Below are positions 7,867 to 14,771 of a stretch of DNA of 44,072 nucleotides, piece by piece (the stretch's first letter is position 1; every line of letters begins with the position of its first letter). This stretch comes from an uncultured Bacteroidia bacterium. Its GTDB lineage: Bacteria; Bacteroidota; Bacteroidia; Bacteroidales; UBA932. A program made the translations under genes and the position numbers. Where the stretch lies: positions 1-44,072 of the forward strand of contig CADBAY010000017.1 of the NCBI GenBank assembly GCA_902792815.1. Reading direction: 5' to 3'. The notes beneath the pieces were generated by a model. It was not told the origin of the DNA. It made no database searches and saw nothing but the letters and a program-made list of their open reading frames with translations.

Positions 7867-9171
7867 TTAATCCTTAATCGCATTCAAAACCTCCTTAAAC
7901 ACTGAATCCAATTCTCCCAGGTAATGGCGGATGGTATCCTTATCATTACTGGTGGCCAGTTTTGATTGGTCGATCTGGGAAAGAGCGCTAATGGCCCTCT
8001 TGATCAAAACGGAAGGTTTCTCCTTTTCTTTTTTATTCTCAATGGTAGTCTTTGCTTCAGCAAAGCCCTCGAGAAGTTTCTCTTGTACTTTCTCGCGCCA
8101 AAGCTGGTCTCGATTCTCCAGGAGGCGTTCTGAGTCGCCTGAACTGCGGGAATTGGCAAGGACCTCGTCTATAGATTGCTCCTCAACTCCAGTAGTGGCA
8201 TCTTGCCAGTCAGTTACGAACTTGCTCCAGACATCCTCGGAAAGCAAGAAGTTGTTTCCATTCGTAGATGCAATCAAACGATAATCAAAACCTTCTTGGG
8301 TCTTGGCATTAAGGCGGATAAAGTCAAAGCAAATGCATTTCAAGTCAACAATGACGGGCTTGACACGGTCTCCGGTAATCCAATTGATTTTGCCTCCTTT
8401 AACTCTATTGATGGCCTGATAGAGTTTTAGCATATCATCTTCGAATCCACGGGGCAGGCGAGTATAAATACCCGTGTATTCGTAGTTGTCGAGATACTCA
8501 TCTATGAGCTTCATCACTTCGAGCAGCTCTGTAACCTTGGCGGTTGATCCGAGGCCCATGTACTCCGCAATATCATCTGGGGCAAAGCCCTTGTTAATCA
8601 TATCACGTGCATGAAGGTACTTCTCGATAGGATTGTAGCCAACCTTCTCGTCAGCACCCATCTGATAAGTGGTCTCCAGTCGAAGGATCTCCTTTTCGTT
8701 TGCGTCTTCAGGCAGTACGACACAACGGAATTTATTACAACGGGCACGCTGCTCAGGAGTATACTTTGCTGTATCCTTGCGGATAGCCAACATCAAAGAT
8801 GCACGGCGGTTACCATCCACGATAACGCCATCGCTTGTAATAATGCCAGTTTCGAGTTGACCATTATCAGCAATGCTCTTCTTAGTCTTCTCATTTGCCT
8901 GTTCATTAGAATCAAACAAGAATTGAGCAATCTGCTGTGCATCGTTTGGGCGCTCCGGGTCAAGTGAACTACGCTCTCTCTCGAACGATTTGACCATACT
9001 GGCTATGCGGCCGTTCTCCACGTTGAACACGAGGAGTTCGATAGGAATTTCATACTCAATGAAAGTCTTTACCTCGCCACAATAGCGGAGCCTCTTGCCT
9101 TTGCCGTCCGGACTATAAATGTCCCCCTTTGTTATTTCGGCAATTTTCTTTTTGCGTTCTTCTGCCTGCAT
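7867..9171 (-). CDS. ParB/Srx-fold N-terminal domain protein in defence operon (434 aa)
   Basis: The N-terminal half shows the ParB-type nucleotide-binding core: a stretch with a preferred-value loop (IADNGQLETGII), then VDGNRR at residues 118-123, corresponding to the GxRR box of ParB/Srx domains, followed by RASLMLAI. The middle contains a helix-turn-helix-like segment (FAPDDIAEYMGLGSTAKVTELL). The C-terminus is a long charged helical region (about 345-434) with coiled-coil character. Chromosome-segregation ParB is shorter and sits with ParA; here there is no ParA and the neighbours are a methyltransferase and a helicase. A DNA-sliding or nuclease-loading clamp role, or an Srx-like ATPase role, is possible but unproven. 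Confidence 0.8.
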   Translation of the reverse strand: MQAEERKKKIAEITKGDIYSPDGKGKRLRYCGEVKTFIEYEIPIELLVFNVENGRIASMVKSFERERSSLDPERPNDAQQIAQFLFDSNEQANEKTKKSIADNGQLETGIITSDGVIVDGNRRASLMLAIRKDTAKYTPEQRARCNKFRCVVLPEDANEKEILRLETTYQMGADEKVGYNPIEKYLHARDMINKGFAPDDIAEYMGLGSTAKVTELLEVMKLIDEYLDNYEYTGIYTRLPRGFEDDMLKLYQAINRVKGGKINWITGDRVKPVIVDLKCICFDFIRLNAKTQEGFDYRLIASTNGNNFLLSEDVWSKFVTDWQDATTGVEEQSIDEVLANSRSSGDSERLLENRDQLWREKVQEKLLEGFAEAKTTIENKKEKEKPSVLIKRAISALSQIDQSKLATSNDKDTIRHYLGELDSVFKEVLNAIKD

Positions 9172-9176
9172 GTATC

Positions 9177-10076
9177 TCAGATGTTATAGAATTCTGTAAT
9201 AATGTCTTCAAGTTGATCCAGGGTTTTAAGCGTCAGGAAATAATCGCTACAACCATAGACACGATCCCAATCCGCGCCTCTAACCAACCATCCGGCGCCA
9301 TCAAGGAGTGAGAGCATTTTTATGTCCTCATTACCTTGGACCATCCTGCGGATTTCGGTGATTTTGTCGGCATGGTCCGACTGGCCTTTTCCTGTTGTCA
9401 CGCTGTATTGGTAATTCACGACGATATATTTTTCGGTGTCATGAATCAAGTCAAACAGCTCTTTGTTGCCACCGGGAATCTGCCTTTTCTCATAATGAAG
9501 GTGATATTTGTCCGTTATGGAGCGTATCTTCTCATTTACTCGGTTAGCGTATGCCTGGGTGATTTCCTTGTTGTACTTGGTCGAACAAGTTGATTTGATT
9601 TGGCGGCCAAGTACATCATCGCTGCATATACGGGCAATAACCTCAGAATCGATGTGGAAATAATTGAGGATAAATGCCGGTATAATTGCCTGATACTTGG
9701 GAAGATTTCTTCCATTCAGGAGCAATTCGCAAAACTCATCCATCAAAGGTTGATTCTCAATCAAGAGCTTGCGGAGTGCTGTGTCTGACCATTCAGTGGT
9801 AAATACATACCCCTTGTTAAAGCGGATAAGAGAAATCACCCTCTTAAATCGCTCGCCCGAAAGGCCAAGTATGGTGGTAAGGCGCTCAATGGCATTCTCA
9901 TCCGAACGGATGTATTTCTCCAAACCTTCTTTAGTGGAGATGCCAAGCATTGAATTCTGGTATGAGGCAAGTTCGGAAGAAACTTTCTTCTTATACTTGT
10001 TCTCTGTTTTTTCGTCGATGAGGAACATTGTGATAGCTTTCAGCGCATCGTCCTTATTAAGCTTACCTGTACTCAT
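9177..10076 (-). CDS. DpnII-like restriction endonuclease-family protein, probably catalytically altered (299 aa)
   Basis: The C-terminal third resembles DpnII/MboI-type endonucleases: FDLI with Asp209, a strand YIVVNYQY where the family has I-E-x-N-F-Y, a downstream Lys230 in TGKGQSD (family GGSK), and LLDGAGWL (258-264), like the conserved DG-GW strand. The acidic residue expected two before Asn221 is Val219, so the PD-(D/E)XK centre lacks its Glu. The N-terminal 200 residues are helical. It follows the methyltransferase by 6 bases, the usual place of a cognate restriction enzyme. It may be a dead recognition subunit, or active with a relocated residue. Family assignment is from motif reading only. 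Confidence 0.65.
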   Translation of the reverse strand: MSTGKLNKDDALKAITMFLIDEKTENKYKKKVSSELASYQNSMLGISTKEGLEKYIRSDENAIERLTTILGLSGERFKRVISLIRFNKGYVFTTEWSDTALRKLLIENQPLMDEFCELLLNGRNLPKYQAIIPAFILNYFHIDSEVIARICSDDVLGRQIKSTCSTKYNKEITQAYANRVNEKIRSITDKYHLHYEKRQIPGGNKELFDLIHDTEKYIVVNYQYSVTTGKGQSDHADKITEIRRMVQGNEDIKMLSLLDGAGWLVRGADWDRVYGCSDYFLTLKTLDQLEDIITEFYNI

Positions 10077-10082
10077 ATGCTT

Positions 10083-11438
10083 CTACTTTACATCGATTAC
10101 ATCCAATAAACGTCCAGCAACGGCCTTGATGACAGGGACGCAAACAGAGTTTCCAATCAAGTCATAACCCAATTCTGTGGCCTTGGGGCCATCCTCAAAT
10201 GGAGCCAAGGAGTAAGACTCTGGATAACCGAACAGACGTAATCCCTCCCTCAAGGTAAGATGTCTTATACCATCGCCATCCACAACACCAATTGAGGTCA
10301 TATCAGTTGCGACGAGAGTGTGGGAAATCCTTTCGGTATCCAAGAAAGCGCTGAATTCAAAGGAAAGCTTTCCGGTAATGATATTGTAGCCCATCGGCAA
10401 GGACTCAACAGCCTTCCGTTCTGTCCATGTTGTTCCGTCCTCCTCATGGTGGACAACTAAGTTTTTGGGGTATTCCAGTCGCAAATACTTCTTTGCGCAG
10501 AGATCATCCAGCATTTCCTGAAGATTGGGAACATCATGGAAAGTTCGAATCTGTTCCGTAGTCAAGGGCATGCCATCTTTCCAGACAATCCCAATAATGT
10601 CTGCCCATGCTTTTTTACGACGCTCTCGGAGAATTGCATTAAGTAAATCCCTCTCTTCTGGGGTAGCAGCACCACGGGCATCAATATCCCAACTATGGAA
10701 GTTCCTGGCACCGCCACGTTTGTCATTGAGTGATTTGCCCACCATATCTTTTGCATCGTAGACGGAAAGCAGCCTTTTGGAGAACTCGCTTTCGAGAGTA
10801 GGCTTTCCGTGCTCAAGGATCTCGCCAACCATTACCCGCGGCAGAGGAGTGAAATTGAGGTCAATTTTACCGAAACGCTTCTTGCAACCAACGATATAAA
10901 CACGCTTGCGTCTTTGGGGAACTCCGAAATCTGCTGCATCGAGAACTACATATTCAGCATTAAATTTCAGTTTGTCCCTTAAAACTTTCATGATGATCTT
11001 GATGGTTCGCCCCTCCTTGTCTTGGGTTGAAGCCCTGTCGTGCAGTACAAGACCTTCAACATTCTCCAGGAGGAACCCGTCAACACCACGAAGTTTGTCA
11101 GTAAGGATTCTCTCGACCTCAAAGAAGAGAGTTCCGCGAGTGTCGGCAAAGCCTTTCCTGGCACCGGCAGAGCTAAAAGCCTGACAGGGGAAGCCGCCGA
11201 GCAAGACCTTGAAGTTAGGGATGTCTTCACTCTTTACAGACGTGATGTCCGTAGGGCGGATGTCCTCACCCGGGAAGTTATGGTTGAGAGCTGTGATTGC
11301 CGCTGCTTTGATTTCAGAAGTGAAAACGCAGCGGCCTTTTAGGCCACGTTCTGCAAGCGCCTGTTGGAATCCTAAACGAATACCGCCCAGGCCGGCAAAC
11401 AAGTCAATGAAATCGTATGTTTTCTTGGTCTTAGCCAT
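10083..11438 (-). CDS. dcm: DNA (cytosine-5-)-methyltransferase (451 aa)
   Basis: Transfers a methyl group from S-adenosylmethionine to C5 of cytosine at a specific site. The motifs are in canonical order: I, FIDLFAGLGGIRLGF (10-24); IV, GGFPCQAFS with nucleophile Cys85; VI, LLENVEGL (123-130); VIII, QRRKRVYIVG; IX/X, LRLFGYPESY and GNSVCVP at the C-terminus. The target-recognition region (about 215-375) is long, so the site cannot be predicted by eye. First gene of the operon; a -7 box lies about 136 bases upstream. The leader holds two hairpins and an inverted repeat that covers the start codon. Vsr at 4084 is the expected repair partner. The symbol is used generically, not to imply CCWGG. 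Confidence 0.93.
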   Translation of the reverse strand: MAKTKKTYDFIDLFAGLGGIRLGFQQALAERGLKGRCVFTSEIKAAAITALNHNFPGEDIRPTDITSVKSEDIPNFKVLLGGFPCQAFSSAGARKGFADTRGTLFFEVERILTDKLRGVDGFLLENVEGLVLHDRASTQDKEGRTIKIIMKVLRDKLKFNAEYVVLDAADFGVPQRRKRVYIVGCKKRFGKIDLNFTPLPRVMVGEILEHGKPTLESEFSKRLLSVYDAKDMVGKSLNDKRGGARNFHSWDIDARGAATPEERDLLNAILRERRKKAWADIIGIVWKDGMPLTTEQIRTFHDVPNLQEMLDDLCAKKYLRLEYPKNLVVHHEEDGTTWTERKAVESLPMGYNIITGKLSFEFSAFLDTERISHTLVATDMTSIGVVDGDGIRHLTLREGLRLFGYPESYSLAPFEDGPKATELGYDLIGNSVCVPVIKAVAGRLLDVIDVK

Positions 11439-11472
11439 TGTACACTGTGTTATTCATACAAGCCGTACAATG
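11436..11472. promoter_or_regulatory. Inverted repeat overlapping the methyltransferase start codon
   Basis: CATTGTAC (11436-11443, containing the start codon on the minus strand) and GTACAATG (11465-11472) are a perfect 8-bp inverted repeat with a 21-base spacer, i.e. two helical turns. In RNA the start codon would be paired. A related repeat TTGTA/TACAA lies at 11560-11576 on the -7 box. Confidence 0.45.
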
Positions 11473-11528
11473 CCCTCGCAGGGCATAATTTGCCCCTTCG
11501 TGCGCCCAATTCTCCCAGTAATGGGAGA
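11471..11528. repeat. Two short hairpins in the methyltransferase leader
   Basis: TGCCCT-CGC-AGGGCA at 11471-11485 and TCTCCCA-GTAA-TGGGAGA at 11511-11528 are perfect stem-loops of 6 and 7 bp between the -7 box and the start codon. They may be attenuator or protein-binding elements; neither has a good T-run on the minus strand. Confidence 0.45.
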
Positions 11529-11573
11529 GTCATCATTTGGAATGCTTGATATGTACTGCTTGTATATTGACTA

Positions 11574-11581
11574 CAAATTTA
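11574..11581 (-). promoter_or_regulatory. -7 box (TAAATTTG on minus strand) for the methyltransferase operon
   Basis: The plus strand reads CAAATTTA. It matches TAnnTTTG on the minus strand and is the only such match upstream of the operon in this intergenic gap. No -33 TTTG at the right distance. The inverted repeat TTGTA(11560-11564)/TACAA(11572-11576) overlaps it and could be an operator. Confidence 0.45.
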
Positions 11582-11630
11582 ACTTTTTTCCGTTGATTTT
11601 AATAATCTTTAGTTTGTTAGAGTAAGAAAA

Positions 11631-11659
11631 GGCCCCGTTATCTCCCGGATAACGAGGCC
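11631..11659 (-). terminator. Rho-independent terminator after the HTH/52-aa gene pair
   Basis: The stem GGCC-c-CGTTATC pairs with GATAACG-a-GGCC around loop TCCCG, followed on the minus strand by TTTTC. It lies 10 bases past the stop of the 52-aa gene and separates it from the methyltransferase operon. Confidence 0.8.
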
Positions 11660-11669
11660 GTTGGTTGTG

Positions 11670-11828
11670 CTAACCTGTAGTTTTCTTTTTCCTCTTTTCT
11701 TCCTTCCTACGCCTCTCCTCCAGGCCTTTTTTGATAGACGGGCAGCGCCTCAGGGTTTTCCCGAAATCGTCATCGGGTTTTTCGGCAATATCCAAAAGAA
11801 TATCCCGAATGCTTCTCGGCTCTTTCAT
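11670..11828 (-). CDS. Small basic protein coupled to the HTH gene (52 aa)
   Basis: The reading frame starts MKEPRSIRDILLDIAEKPDD and ends with a very basic tail (EERRRKEEKRKKKTTG). Its ATG overlaps the stop of the upstream HTH gene as ATGA, the classical sign of translational coupling, and a terminator follows directly. That context is the main evidence for a real gene. There is an acidic-hydrophobic first half and a lysine/arginine-rich second half. No family is recognised; nucleic-acid binding or partnership with the HTH protein is a guess. Confidence 0.6.
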   Translation of the reverse strand: MKEPRSIRDILLDIAEKPDDDFGKTLRRCPSIKKGLEERRRKEEKRKKKTTG

Positions 11829-12118
11829 CGCTTACCTCCTTTTATCATCCATTTGTCTATTTCGGGCCGAAAGAACCCAAACAATTTGCCGCACCGGTGG
11901 AAAGGGATTGTTCCACTGTGAATCCATTCGTACACAGTGCATTTCGCAGGATGCCCTGGGAGATACTCGCAGAGTTCAGTGATGTCCATCCACGGCGAAA
12001 AACCGCCGTAGGTCGTGTTGGTCTCTATCAGGGAACGTAGTTCTCTGACTTCGGAGAGGAGTGTGGCAACCGCCTGGGGGAGGTTGTCGAATGTAATGGC
12101 TTTTTCTGTTTTGTCCAT
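11825..12118 (-). CDS. Helix-turn-helix protein, excisionase/MerR-like (97 aa)
   Basis: The C-terminal half contains MDITELCEYLPGHPAKCTVYEWIHSG, then IPFHRCGKLFGFFRPEIDKWM, the layout of helix_turn_helix_17 / excisionase-like winged-helix proteins common on Bacteroidales mobile elements: an HTH choosing a module, followed by a strand pair ending in a conserved D-W-M. The N-terminal 40 residues form a likely coiled coil (LPQAVATLLSEVRELRSLI). I chose the ATG at 12118; a GTG three codons upstream (12127) is also open. It probably binds DNA as a regulator or architectural factor; with no integrase nearby, excisionase activity cannot be assumed. Confidence 0.8.
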   Translation of the reverse strand: MDKTEKAITFDNLPQAVATLLSEVRELRSLIETNTTYGGFSPWMDITELCEYLPGHPAKCTVYEWIHSGTIPFHRCGKLFGFFRPEIDKWMIKGGKR

Positions 12119-12176
12119 TGCTTTCACTTGTTAAGTTTGACAATGGCTTCTTGTTTTGTGGCCACAGAAAAAGAAA

Positions 12177-12201
12177 CCAGATCTCCGTCGTGGAAATCTG
12201 G
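12177..12201 (-). terminator. Terminator hairpin after the DUF6371 gene
   Basis: CCAGAT-c-TCC pairs with GGA-a-ATCTGG around GTCGT; on the minus strand it is followed by GGTTTCTTTTTC, a U-rich tail. It lies about 50 bases past the DUF6371 stop codon. Confidence 0.6.
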
Positions 12202-12250
12202 CTCCAAGGTAGTGATTATTACATGGTCCGACTTGGAGTCCAATTGGAGT

Positions 12251-13378
12251 CTAACCTGTTTTTTCTTCCGTTTCCTCCTCAATCTTCTCCACCCCCACAA
12301 ACTCCAGATCCAGGTCGTGGATGAGCGCCCGTATCTCTTCGTGGATCTCCGGAGAGAAGTACTGTGCTACATCGGCGAAGGTGGCTTCGGCGCGGGGATT
12401 GGGTGTCCGGTGCCAGCGGATGAGCCAGTCGGCTATGTCGATGTGGTCGATCCGGTCCTGCTCGGTGCCGTGCTTCTGGAGGAGGTCGGCCACCTTGATG
12501 CCCAGCTCCGGGAATTCCGCGGCTTTCTGGCACCAGGTCTCGTAGCCGTCAATGTCCGGGAAGGCGGTGATGGAACGGCCCTTTAGGACGTTCAGCCGGG
12601 CATTGAGCTGGGACTTGCCGCCGGTGGCGAGCCAGAGGAACTTGGGGATGAGTCCGGCGCAGATGACGGCCGTCTTCTCAGATTCGACGAGGGCCACGGG
12701 CTTCTCGGGGAAGAGGGGCAGGAGGTGTTCGCCGAAGAGGCACTGGCTGAGCTGCCATTCCTGGGGAAGCTGGCCGGAGTATTTCATCAGGGAGTGTACC
12801 CAGGTGATGCGGCCTTTGGTGTTCTCGTCTTTGATGCGGTGGCCGGTCTCGGGGTCGTATTTCATCACCTTGCCGGTGCGTACGCGGCCCTGGATGTCAA
12901 TCTGGTAGAAGATGACGGCACGGTCACGGGTGACGCCGAGGCGGTATTCATCGACCAGGCCTTCGAGGATGATGGGGTCGAAGATGGTGGCGAGGAAGCG
13001 GGTGAAGTCGCTGTGGACGGAGGGGCGCAGGCTCTTTGCCACGATCTCGGCCGGTATGGTGTCCACCTTGTCCACTTGTCCACAGGGGTGTACGGGTGGA
13101 CATGGGTGGACGCTGCGCTGGAGCCACTCCGGGGCTTTGCGCCAGTCTTCGCCCGACGGACGGGCCTCCGGATGGTCCCGGAAGTATTCCCGGGGCGTGT
13201 AGTGGTAGTTGCAGGAGGATTCGTGGTCGCATCGGCCAACGGTCTCGTGCAGGAATTCTCCTTTGGCGTCGACGTATCGGGTGAAGGAGTGCTTTGCGCC
13301 GCAGTTTGGGCAGGTGTAGCGGCTTGCAGGGCCGGTGTAGCGCTGCAGGGAGTAGTTGTATTCGTTTGCATTGCTCAT
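12251..13378 (-). CDS. DUF6371 family, zinc-ribbon/primase-like protein (375 aa)
   Basis: The N-terminus carries a zinc-ribbon pattern (Cys23-x2-Cys26, then Cys50 and Cys56 with nearby histidines), as in DnaG-type primases. The middle has a toprim-like core: VALVESEKTAVICA (about 230-243) and TAFPDIDGYETW, which keeps the E and D-x-D spacing of toprim domains. The family is widespread on Bacteroidales plasmids and integrated elements next to RepA-like ATPases, as here. The likely role is replication initiation or priming of the element. Between zinc and toprim parts is a low-complexity VHPCPPVHPCGQVDKVDT segment encoded by TGTCCAC repeats that recur in the neighbouring gene. Its start is 3 bases from the RepA-like stop. 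Confidence 0.75.
   Translation of the reverse strand: MSNANEYNYSLQRYTGPASRYTCPNCGAKHSFTRYVDAKGEFLHETVGRCDHESSCNYHYTPREYFRDHPEARPSGEDWRKAPEWLQRSVHPCPPVHPCGQVDKVDTIPAEIVAKSLRPSVHSDFTRFLATIFDPIILEGLVDEYRLGVTRDRAVIFYQIDIQGRVRTGKVMKYDPETGHRIKDENTKGRITWVHSLMKYSGQLPQEWQLSQCLFGEHLLPLFPEKPVALVESEKTAVICAGLIPKFLWLATGGKSQLNARLNVLKGRSITAFPDIDGYETWCQKAAEFPELGIKVADLLQKHGTEQDRIDHIDIADWLIRWHRTPNPRAEATFADVAQYFSPEIHEEIRALIHDLDLEFVGVEKIEEETEEKTG
13058..13111. repeat. TGTCCAC repeat cluster inside the DUF6371 gene
   Basis: Three TGTCCAC units (13060, 13069, 13077) are followed by two inverted GTGGAC units (13096, 13106). The 18-bp block GGTGTCCACCTTGTCCAC at 13058-13075 is repeated exactly at 13418-13435 in the next gene, in the same reading frame (VDKVDT). 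Confidence 0.75.
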
Positions 13379-13381
13379 TGG

Positions 13382-14458
13382 TTACTCGTTTTCTGGGGTG
13401 AAGAGGTTGTTGTCCGGGGTGTCCACCTTGTCCACCGTGTCCACTCCGTCCACCGGGTTTCCGGCGGTGGACGCTTCGTTCTGCTTGATGATCTTGGCGA
13501 CCATGGACTTGCTGAGGCCGACTTCCTGGGCGATTTCCCGGTAGGATTTGCCCTGGCGGGAGAGCTGGATGATGTTCTCCACGCGGTTCAGGGTTTCGGT
13601 CTCTTTCTGTTCGCGGAGGTGCTCCCGCTCGGTGGAGTATTCCTTGAATTCAAAGTGGGTGAATCCGTCGGTCTTCTCGATCTCGTAGACGATGACGTTG
13701 TCGGCATCGTAGCGGAAGGCACCGGCGCGGACTTTGAGCTGCTTGACGTAGCGCAGGCGCTCGTCTTTGGCCGATTTGCCGATGGCGAAGACGCTGTCGA
13801 AGAAGTTGTAGAGTTTCTTGGAGCCAGCGAGGTCGTTCTGGGTGATGGGGCTGGAGAGGGAGCGCTTGGGGGTGTGTGCGATGATGAGGATGGACCAGCC
13901 GTGCTTCTTCTTGAGCTGCATGAGTTTCATCATGAATAGGCCGGCATCTACGCCTTTGTCGCTGCTGTTGCAGAGGTAGGTGAGGTTGTCGATGATGATG
14001 ATGGTGCAGTGGAACTGGAGTGCTGCGGCTTCGATGTTCTGGAGGATGCGGTCTTCGTAGTCTTTCAGGTCCAGGTGCATGTTGTCGATTTCGGCCCGGT
14101 ACATCCTTTCCGGGAACTGGTGCAGGAGGCCGGTGATTTCGTCGGTGTAGCGGAGCTGGAACTGCTTTTCGGAGAGCTCGCAATCGAGGTAGAGGATGCT
14201 GTGGTTTTTAGCGATGATTTCGGCAATCTGGACGGCGTAGAGGGACTTGCCCAGGTTGGAGTCCGAGAAGAGGCAGGAGACCTCGCCTTGGTACCACAGC
14301 TCGAGGAAGAGGGGCACCGGGTTGGGCATCTTGGAGGCGTCTTGAAGGGAGTCGTTGACCTTCTTGATGGCCAGCATGCCGACGGTGTTGGTGTGTGCGT
14401 TTCCTTCCACTGTCGCGGTGATGGCGTCAATGGGATTGAGGGAATCAGTTGTCTCCAT
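13382..14458 (-). CDS. RepA-like AAA_25 ATPase with C-terminal HTH (358 aa)
   Basis: Hexameric-helicase-type RecA-fold ATPase. The Walker A-like motif is FSDSNLGKSLYA (about 63-74), in the variant form usual for Bacteroidales relatives. ILYLDCELSE follows, Walker B is IIIIDNLTYL, and a sensor region LIIAHTPKR comes next. The C-terminus has a resolvase/sigma-like HTH (GKSYREIAQEVGLSKSMVAKII), then a VDGVDTVDKVDT low-complexity tail. Such proteins drive plasmid or element replication. I prefer the ATG at 14458 (METTD), overlapping the DUF3853 stop by 14 bases; a TTG at 14482 is the alternative. Gene order DUF3853-ATPase-DUF6371 suggests one replication operon. Confidence 0.78.
   Translation of the reverse strand: METTDSLNPIDAITATVEGNAHTNTVGMLAIKKVNDSLQDASKMPNPVPLFLELWYQGEVSCLFSDSNLGKSLYAVQIAEIIAKNHSILYLDCELSEKQFQLRYTDEITGLLHQFPERMYRAEIDNMHLDLKDYEDRILQNIEAAALQFHCTIIIIDNLTYLCNSSDKGVDAGLFMMKLMQLKKKHGWSILIIAHTPKRSLSSPITQNDLAGSKKLYNFFDSVFAIGKSAKDERLRYVKQLKVRAGAFRYDADNVIVYEIEKTDGFTHFEFKEYSTEREHLREQKETETLNRVENIIQLSRQGKSYREIAQEVGLSKSMVAKIIKQNEASTAGNPVDGVDTVDKVDTPDNNLFTPENE
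13418..13472. repeat. TGTCCAC repeat cluster inside the RepA-like gene
   Basis: TGTCCAC at 13420, 13429 and 13438, a CGTCCAC variant at 13447, then an inverted GTGGAC at 13467. It has the same layout as the cluster at 13058-13111 and shares the 18-bp block GGTGTCCACCTTGTCCAC. Confidence 0.75.
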
Positions 14459-14744
14459 CCTTATGGGTCTTGAAGAGTTCAACTGCCTGCTCTACGTCAA
14501 TGACGATCTTGCGGCCTTGCTGCATGACAGCGGGCTGGAGGAAGGTGTCCTTGTAGCGCTGCGCGGTGAGGTGGGAGCAGTGGAACAGGGACTGGATGCC
14601 CTTGAGTCCGTAGACGTACCGCTTGCCGTTTCCGGTGGCGGGCCTGGGGGTTGCAGGGCCGTGGTTGATGTTGAGCTCCAGGAGGAGTTCTTTGAGGTCG
14701 CCAACTGTGATGGCGGCCAGGGGTGTTGTGTTTTCAATAATCAT
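14445..14744 (-). CDS. DUF3853 family protein (99 aa)
   Basis: Small protein whose second half (YVYGLKGIQSLFHCSHLTAQRYKDTFLQPAVMQQGRKI region) has the DUF3853 pattern: a G-x-x-G-I turn, a helix-turn-helix-like pair and a strand ending in a conserved V-D-x-E-Q-A. The family is almost confined to Bacteroidota mobile elements and is encoded just before RepA-like ATPases, exactly as here. It is likely DNA-binding, and so a candidate reader of the 16-bp palindrome 28 bases upstream of its own start. First gene of the minus-strand replication-like operon, driven by a well-formed promoter at 14811-14841. Confidence 0.78.
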   Translation of the reverse strand: MIIENTTPLAAITVGDLKELLLELNINHGPATPRPATGNGKRYVYGLKGIQSLFHCSHLTAQRYKDTFLQPAVMQQGRKIVIDVEQAVELFKTHKDGDN

Positions 14745-14771
14745 TTTTTTGATGATTAAGAGTTAAACAAA

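Noticed and set aside
13058-13472. TGTCCAC clusters as a CRISPR array
   Set aside because: Units are 7-9 bases with no regular spacers and lie in frame within coding sequence.
12725-13939. Plus-strand open frame across DUF6371 and RepA-like genes (404 aa)
   Set aside because: Val/Gly/Glu-rich low-complexity translation typical of the complement of G+C-rich coding sequence.
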